From NCBI GenBank assembly GCA_019096155.1, contig JAHCVI010000001.1, forward strand, positions 10,726,001 to 10,790,000: a DNA stretch of 64,000 nucleotides. Direction: 5' to 3'. Positions 56,724 through 64,000 of the stretch are shown piece after piece. This DNA is from Staphylotrichum longicolle (lineage: Eukaryota > Ascomycota > Sordariomycetes > Sordariales > Chaetomiaceae). How positions within the stretch are numbered: position 1 is the stretch's first letter; every line of letters starts with the position of its first letter. The notes beneath the pieces were generated by a model, which searched no databases, was not told the origin of the DNA, and saw only the letters and a program-made list of their open reading frames with translations. The position numbers and the translations under genes were made by a program.

Positions 56724-59700
56724 TCAGACCGCCTGGTCGCGGTCGAGCGTCGCAAGGGGCACATACCTCCCCCTTCTTCCGCCTCCCACCAAACAACGCG
56801 CCCACGAGCTCCCCGAGCCCCCCGAGCAACCCCACCCCTTCCCCCTCCGGACGACGCCCCCTTTCTCCTCGGCCTCCACCTCGTCCATCCACTGCGGCCG
56901 CTTCCACAGCTTCAGGAACAGACTGCTCGTCACCACGCTGACGCTGCTGGCCGCCATGGCCGCCCCGGCCATCATGGGGTGCATGTGGAACCCGAGCGGG
57001 AGGAACAGGCCCATGGCGAACGGCAGGCCGATCAGGTTGTACATGCACGCCCAAGCGAGGTTCATCTTGATGCGGCGGAAGATGGTGCGCGCGAGGTTGA
57101 GCGCGGCGGGGATGTCCATGAGGTTGTTGGGGCGCATGAGCACGACGTCGGCGGCCTCCATGGCGACGTCGGTGCCCGAGCTCATGGCGATGCCCACGTC
57201 GGCCGTGGCGAGCGCCGGCGAGTCGTTGATGCCGTCGCCGACCATGGCGACGACCGAGCCGGCCTCTTGCAGCTGCCGGATGATGGCCTGCTTCTGGTCG
57301 GGCGACACGCCCGCGTACACGTCGTCCCGGTGGATGCCGACCGCCGCGGCAACGGCGAGCGCCGTGCCGGGCTGGTCGCCCGTCACCATGGCGGTGCGGA
57401 CGCCCATGCGGTGGAGCACCGTGATGGCCGCCGCCGCGCCGTCTTTGATCGTGTCGGAGAGGCAGAGATGGCCGGCGTAGGCGCCGTCGATGGCGATGAA
57501 GATGTTGGTGGTGCCGGCGTTGGATTTGGTGGCACGGGCGGCGTTGACCTGCTCAGATGCTTCGATGGCAGACTCGGGGACTTTGGCGCCGTTTTGCTCA
57601 AGGAAGGAGACGTTGCCGATGAGGACCTTGTACCGGGCTCGTTCGGTCGCGGTTGCGGGTTCGACGTACGCGCTGATGCCCTTACCAACAGCTGCGGAAA
57701 AATCGCCAATGCTGCCTTCGAGTGTTGCCTCGGGGCCGAGGCCAAGCTCCGTCTTCGCAGCCCGGAGCACGGCTTTCCCAATGGGGTGCTCACTGCCCAT
57801 CTCGGCGAGGCCAACGATGGTCCACCACATCCGGCGGCGCCAGTCGGTGTCTTGCCAAGGGGAAGTCAAGGTGGCCTTGGCAACGTTCATCTTTCCGTAG
57901 GTCAGAGTGCCCGTCTTGTCGAGCACGACTTGAGTGATTTTGGTCGTGGTCTCCAGGGCCGCGCCGCCCTTGACCAGGATACCGTTCTCCGCGCCAACTC
58001 CGGTTCCCACCATAACAGCCGTGGGAGTCGCTAGCCCAAGGGCGCAGGGGCAGGCAAAGACAATGACCGAGATGCAGAGCTTCACACAGACCATGATCTT
58101 GCCTCCGCTCGCGTCCTCCAGGAAGATCTTGGGCGGGTGCGCCAGAACGTGGCTCAGGACCATCCAGACGAGGAAGGTCATAAGACCCAGGAACAGAATC
58201 GTGGGGACGAAGTAGCCCGCGAGAATGTCAGCCAGGCGTTGGATGGGAGCACGGTTTGTTTGCGCGTCCTGCACAAGCTTGACAATCTGGCTGAGCTGGG
58301 TGTCGCGGCCAGCTCGGGTAACGCGAAAGTCAACTCGCCCGTGGCCGTTGACAGTTCCTCCGATCAAGAAGCTCCCTTTCGCTTTTTGAACCGGCATGGC
58401 CTCACCGGTGACCATGCTCTCGTCCACGTAGGTCTCTCCCCTCACCAAAACGCCGTCTGCCGGGATCTTGTCTCCCGGTCGAAGTATGACAATGTCTCCC
58501 ACTTGAATGAGTTCAGTAGGGATCGTCTTCTCTTCGGCCGCATTGCCGTCCAGTGCTTGGCTCGAGTCCTCCTCGTTGACCCTGCTGTTCCACAACTCGG
58601 CGGCCTTCTCGGCAGCAATCGGGTCGGCGTAGATGGTTGCCATGGACGGGGCAAGCGACATCAGCCGCGAAAGGGCCTTTGACGTCTGGCCCTTCGCGCG
58701 GTTCTCGAGGAACCGGCCAAGGGTGATGAAAGTGATGAGCATTGTGCTCGTGTCGAAGATGGTGCTTGGCCGTGTGTGGGGGGGAAACAGGAGAGAGACA
58801 AGCATGGACATGACGCTGAAGAAGAATGCGCACGACGTGCCCAGGACGACCAGGACATCCATAGTCGGAGAACCGTGCTTGACGGACTTCCAAGCCGATG
58901 TGTAAAAGCGCTTTCCGATACCAAACTGTACAGGCATCGTAAGAGCCAAGCAAACGATATCCCCAAGGTACAAGCCGGGCAGGATCCTGATCGAACCGAA
59001 ATCGAGGGCCGGAAGGCACATGGGAATGACCATGCTGATGACGAAGACCGGGACCGCGAAAGCAGCCGAGATCTGAAATGCTCGTTTCCATTCGTTGATT
59101 TCGCGGGTCTTCGCCAATGACTCGAGCTGGGCGCTGTTGTCGTCGTTGTCTGCAACAAGCGCGTTCAGACCGGCGTTCTCGACTGTTTCGACGATGGCTC
59201 GCAAGCCTGTGACGTTGGGCACGTGGGTCACCGTTAGCCTGGCTGTGCTGAGGGCGAGCCTTGCACTCTTGACGCCTGGGAGCGCTGTCACTTTCTCCTC
59301 CAGCGACTTGGCCGAAGTCGCATCCAGGGGTCCATAAATCCTGAACTGTGCTGTCGAGGTTCCGGAAGAGTGATCGAGGGAATCAAAGGTTGTTGAAAGG
59401 ATCTTGGCGTCGAAGCCCCGGTCTTCGATTATCTCAGCGATCTTGTTCGCCGGGAGTGCCACCGGATCGTGCGTGATGACAGCCCGTTCCGCCAGCAAAC
59501 TGATGTTGAAGCGCAGGAGACCGCTAACGCCCTTGAATCCCTCTTCAACAGCCGACGTGCAAGCCCCGCACGTCATCCCCTCTATCGCAACAGTCGTGGT
59601 GGCGGTCGAGCCAACCTTGACGCCCTCAGCCGCGGTCTTGACTTCCGGCTCCTTCTCGTTGCTTTCAACCACCTCGGCGTCAAAACCCCTGTCCTCGATA

Positions 59701-60277
59701 ATCTCGCAAATGGCCTCGGCGGTCAGGAGCGCCGGGTCGTGTTCGATTACGGCTCTTTCCGACAGCAGCGAGATGCTGAAGTGTTTGACCCCTGAGACGT
59801 CCTTGAACCCTCCTTCGACCGCCGACGTGCAGGCGCCACAGGTCATGCCCTGAATTGCCACTGTCGTGACCACGGTGACCGGGGTATTATCGGTGGGAAA
59901 TACGCCGAACGAGGCGCGGGGCGCAGCCGGCGAGGGGAGGTCTGTCGAGAGCACTTCGGCGTCGAAACCACGGTCCTCGATGATCTCTCGTATCCTATCG
60001 GCCGATATCTTTTGGGGATCGTGCATCAACACCGCTCGCTCCATGACGAGGCTGACCGAGACACTGCCAACGCCATCGACGCCCTTGAAGCCTGCTTCAA
60101 CAGCCGAGGTGCATGCTCCGCAACTGTGAAAAGTTAGAAAGACGGTTGACTAGATTCGCACCGGGAGCAGACTCACGTCATTCCCTCGACTTTGAGAGTT
60201 GTGGTGGCCATGTGCGCCGTTGGCGCTGCCAGCGACGCATTGTCCCTTGACGGGACCTGAATGTTGGAAGGTGCCAT
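56724..60277 (-). CDS. CCC2: Copper-transporting P-type (P1B) ATPase, CCC2 type, with three HMA domains
   Basis: The protein would pump Cu(I) from the cytosol into the secretory pathway. Exons 60177-60277 and 56724-60123 give 1166 residues. Three heavy-metal domains each carry MTCGAC, at about residues 33, 127 and 217; the first is split by the 53-nt intron inside the motif. Later hallmarks are TGE (MVTGEAMP), the metal-binding VIVFACPCALG at about residue 724, the phosphorylated DKTGT near 769, SEHPIG, GDGINDSP near 998 and the ending helices. The last 40 residues before DRDQAV are read in a shifted frame. The family-like LLGGLGELVGALFGG sequence lies in another frame between about 56790 and 56860, so two compensating frameshifts are likely. 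The stop is unaffected. Confidence 0.94.
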
Positions 60278-62334
60278 CTCAAAGGCGCTGTCAAGTCCAA
60301 GCGAGTTCCCTTGCGCCCCCTTCCTCAACCCAGAGACGCGGGTGTACAGGTGCGACGCTCGAGATGACTCGGTCGGTGGGGGTCCGTCGCGAATTATCGT
60401 GATAACATCGAGAACGGAGTTCGGGGGTCGCGGCGTCGGTCCGGGCCGAGTTCGAGTGTTTTGAGAAATAGAAAGCAGAGCAGGCCAACTTCCAGCGATG
60501 GCAAACTGCTTCGTACAGTATTAGATCAACGAGGGTCAATCATGGGAATGAAAGGACGAAAAGCCAGATAATTAATCTTTGCCAGAGCGCTTGGCCCCGG
60601 GGCCAGCGGCAGCGACGGAACCTAGTTTGTCAGCCCGTTCCGGCTTGGGACGCCAAAGACCCTGGCTGACCCCTGTCGCGGGCGGTCTACAGTGCGGGGA
60701 ACTGTGCTGCCAGAACTGCCGATGCTCAAAATGGCTTTCGCAACCCACCGGACTCGCTCTTGGGTTTTCAGTCTTGCACAGCAGCCACAAAGTTCACGCT
60801 TCGCATGGACCCAAACACGCCTTCCAGGTCGGTCCCTTTCATACCCCAGACCCGACATTTCTGGTGCATATGTACCTGCCTTCCCTATACATTCGTTGGT
60901 ATGGAGAAGATCATCGCCATGCAGAGCCGAGTCCAGACATGTATATATTCAGACATTACACAAGACAGTGTCGCAGGTTTGAGTTCTCTGCCGCGAGGCG
61001 CAGAGCAGGGCGCTGCACTTAGCAGGAACAGGCAAAGCTTGTCAATTTCCCCCGATGATCTTGAGTGCTTTTTGCGAAGGCGAGATCAGACAAATCCTCC
61101 CGAAAGGCGCAAACCTCGTCGTATTCCCGATCTGCAGTATGGCGACATATGGCGCTCGCAGTGTGTGGCTTATGGGCCCTTCCCTGACAAGCCTGACTGT
61201 TTTGAGGCTGGGCTCTCGGCCACGATCACTGCCGAAGATGGTCTTCTCGGGGCAATCTATTTTGGTTGATGCCCGCTCGGTAGTGGTCACACGCACGCGG
61301 GGGCTCTCTCATGGCAATGAAAATCCAATAGTCTAGTCGATTGCATCATGTCCCGCCCTCGGCCGCCTTCGCCAGTTGCTGTCCCGCGACATTATTGCCC
61401 ACCTGCATCCCGCGAGACGGCACACCACCAGGGGGGAAAGGCGCACTGTGTGCTGGTCTCGGGACCGTCGCGGAGTTCCTGGATTCCTCCCACGCTGCTG
61501 GCTCAGAGAATCCGCTAAGGCCAATGAAGAATAGCGGAGGCAATGATGGTCTGGCCCGACGAGGAGATCGGCCCGTGTGGTGGGCCCTTGGCGGCCATTA
61601 TGGTTGGTGTCAAACAGATCTGAAGCATGGCAAAGCTCCCTTCGGCCCCAGGGCCCCTTCCAGCCAGCCAGCAAAACCCCAAACGAAGCGGCAACACAGT
61701 CGTGGGGTCAGAGGCAAAGAGCTGGACCCCGTGCCTGTTCTTGCTGCGGCAAAACTTGGCATCGCTGATCCAGGGACATCCCGCGATCAGATCCTGCCAG
61801 TGGTGCAAGCATTTCGCAGCTTGAACCGAACGAATACTCTGGATCCATTCCACTAGGTCCTGTGTAATCTGGGATCACTTTTCCAGAGACTATCAGGTAC
61901 CTTATCTTATGCACGACAACGAAGCACATAAGAAACTGAGAAGCGGAGTTGGAGATACGGGTTAGAGGGCACAGATGATCAATGTCAGAGGAGAGGAAAT
62001 GAGGGAATGAGACCCGCTGAACTGAGGCAAAAGCGGAGGTTTGGTGAACCTCAGACTCGAAGCCAATGAAAATGCCCCACAGTGAGGCACTGTGACCCTT
62101 CAGCATGTCGAGCTGTTGGCTCCTGCACAGGTCGCATGGTTCGTTTGTTCAGCCTTACCCCAAACTGCACAGTAAAGGAACCCCACTACAAGGCTGCAGC
62201 CTGCAATCACTCCAACCCCAACTTACCAGGTACCTAACGTTGGAGAATAGCTCATGTTCACCAGAGCTTCAGCTACCAGCATCCCACACTCTTTGCTGTA
62301 AAGATCAAGCACCGCAGTGTTTAAAAGGAAAACG
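60278..62334. other. Gene-poor 2.1-kb spacer
   Basis: It holds upstream sequence of the copper ATPase and of CSN7. Overlapping ORFs up to 171 codons occur on both strands but show no domain, no splice pattern and no conserved motif. No repeats or transposon ends are recognised. Confidence 0.4.
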
Positions 62335-63611
62335 ATGGAGCAAACCAAAGCTCTCAATGCTCTCGAGGTGCGTCGTCTTCCAAGTCCACATCACATCACC
62401 CCCCGCCGTTTGCCAGCTTCGGTCGACAGTCGCGTACGTCGCCTTGCTGGGGACCGGCCGACTCTGACTGATATCCCCCGCAGCCTTTCCTCGCACTCAG
62501 CAAGTCGGCCACTTCCCCGCGTGCCGCAGCCGACCTCGTTGTTCGTGCGACGTCAGCTCCGAATACCTACGTCTTCACCGAGCTGCTCCAGACCCCTCAG
62601 ATCCAGGCACTAGCCTCGTCCGACGAGCTCGCGCCGCACTTGGCCCTCCTCCAGATTTTCAGTCACGGCACCTACTCATCGTACATCTCGACCCCCGGTC
62701 TCCCCGCCCTCAACGATGCCCAGCGGCTCAAGCTCCGCCAGCTCTCCCTGTTGACCCTCGCCAAGAACGACACCGGCACCCCCAAGGCCGGCTCCCCCGC
62801 GCTCGACTATGCCTCCCTTCAAAAGGCCCTCGACCTCCCCAGCCGCCAGGCTCTCGAAGAGCTCGTCATAAGCGCCATCTACGCCGGTCTGCTCAAAGCC
62901 CAGCTCAACCCCAAGGCCTCGCTCGTGCAGATCAACAGCGTCTCGCCCCTCCGGGACGTCGCGCCCACCGCCATCGGCGGCCTGCTGTCGAGTCTGCAAG
63001 CCTGGGCCGGCCGCTGCGACTCGACACTCGAGTCCCTCTCAGCCCAAATGGCCCAGCTCCAAGCCGACGCCGACCGCCGCGCAGCAAAGGCAGCCGCCCG
63101 CCGGGAAGTGACACAAAGCCTGGTGGAGCATGAAAAGGGTGGGCAGGCCCCCAGCACATTATCATCACACATACCCCGTGCCATCACCGCCGCCGCTGCC
63201 GCCACCAACATCGCCAACACCACTGCACCCCGCAGGAACCCGCGCGTTGGCGTCTCCCATGCCCACCGCGCTGAACCCAGCACTCACCACCCTGACGCCG
63301 GTGGCGGCGGCAACAAACCCACCACCACCACCAACAACAACACGAACGAGATGAACCCCGTGCTGACTGTTGGTGGCGGCAGTGTTCTCCCAAACGCCGG
63401 GTCAAGCGACGGGCCAGGCGCCGGCGCCGGCGCGCCGCACCTCCAAATGAACTCGTCGGCTCTCAAACGCGGCAACGGACAGATGGACGGCGGCGGCAGC
63501 GCAGACGGAAACGGGAACGTGATGGTCGGAGAGGACGTGGATATGGAGAACGAGGACGACGACCCGAATGGGGGATCGAAGCGGGCGAGTAAGCGGAAGC
63601 TGGATCCGTGA
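62335..63611 (+). CDS. CSN7: COP9 signalosome subunit 7 (PCI domain)
   Basis: The COP9 signalosome removes NEDD8 from cullins in the nucleus. In filamentous fungi it controls development. Exons 62335-62367 and 62484-63611 give 386 residues. The short first exon (MEQTKALNALE) splices over a 116-nt intron to PFLALSKSATSPRAAADLV. The PCI helical region follows (YVFTELLQTPQIQAL; LLQIFSHGTYSSYI; KLRQLSLLTLAKND) and the winged-helix part reads LEELVISAIYAGLLKAQLNP, the typical CSN7/eIF3m pattern. A coiled segment after residue 200 and a Thr/Asn/Gly-rich tail ending in Lys/Arg (RASKRKLDP), a possible nuclear signal, complete it. eIF3m is the main alternative. The length and N-terminus favour CSN7. 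Confidence 0.87.
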
Positions 63612-64000
63612 AGCGCGCGACAACGACAGCTTCCGGGAGTCGACCACTGGCGGAAGGAGGGGTTTATGATGCTAGCATACATTCATGACAAAATGACGAA
63701 TATCAATGACAACGACGCATTCAAGCACAGCCAAGGTAGATAGATGCCGGTACTACCAAGTTGCTTGAATCAAGAAGAGCCAGCATAGCCAGCTCTGTCA
63801 CGTCGAAGCTTACCCAGCTACTATCTGAAAGGCCACAAATGCTGGGTATGTTTTATATCGTACATCGGCGGCGGCGGCGAGTGCTATGAGCAGAAAAGCC
63901 AGAAAAGCGATGAGAGAAACCACTGAGCGAGAGAAAAGCTCTCCGTCACGCACCCGAGCTTCGTGAGAAGGATGATGGTGAAATGAATAATGCTGACAAA
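63612..64000. other. 3' flank of CSN7 to the window edge
   Basis: No gene is supported in the last 389 bases. Confidence 0.4.

Overview
The window comes from a GC-rich filamentous ascomycete, most likely a Sordariomycete. Genes are split by short introns (about 50-170 nt, GTRNGT donors, CTAAC/CTRAC-like branch sites). The families present include MDM12, RIC8, a fungal NACHT NLR, a HET-domain protein, a class II DAHP synthase and a three-HMA copper ATPase. I see no rRNA, tRNA, CRISPR array or intact transposon.

Layout. 1-14 kb holds conserved housekeeping genes: a truncated acidic/proline-rich protein, NOC2 (ribosome export), VPS28 (ESCRT-I), MDM12 (ERMES), a BRCT nuclear protein and a DUF155 membrane protein. 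14.6-15.1 kb has a small zinc-ribbon gene. 15.9-32 kb is accessory in character. It contains a DUF7708-NACHT NLR, a HET-domain protein with a long unexplained N-terminus, a five-exon GFA-type gene, a putative secreted protein, an acyltransferase-3 protein and, between them, the RNase P gene RPP1. 31.5-34.2 kb is gene-poor. 34-44 kb carries MED8, choline sulfatase, an MPDU1-like PQ-loop protein, a chromodomain protein and RIC8. 45-64 kb carries RIF1, a glucose-6-phosphate 1-epimerase, class II DAHP synthase, a HYPK-like protein, a CCC2-type copper ATPase and COP9 subunit 7.

The genes do not form one pathway; this is mainly a conserved chromosomal block with a non-self-recognition island (NLR plus HET) inserted. 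Two control regions are legible. Choline sulfatase has two perfect ATGRYRYCAT (CYS3-type sulfur regulator) sites upstream. DAHP synthase has a TGAGTCA (Gcn4/CPC1-type) site upstream.

The most pervasive anomaly is that eight genes, mostly essential single-copy ones, are broken by one-base frameshifts. These are usually the loss of one base, often in G/C runs, as if the assembly were not fully polished. I report corrected reading frames where family conservation makes them clear. Other points of interest are the many AAG 3' splice sites (5 of 29 introns), telomere-repeat-like motifs upstream of three genes, and an intron carrying two perfect hairpins.
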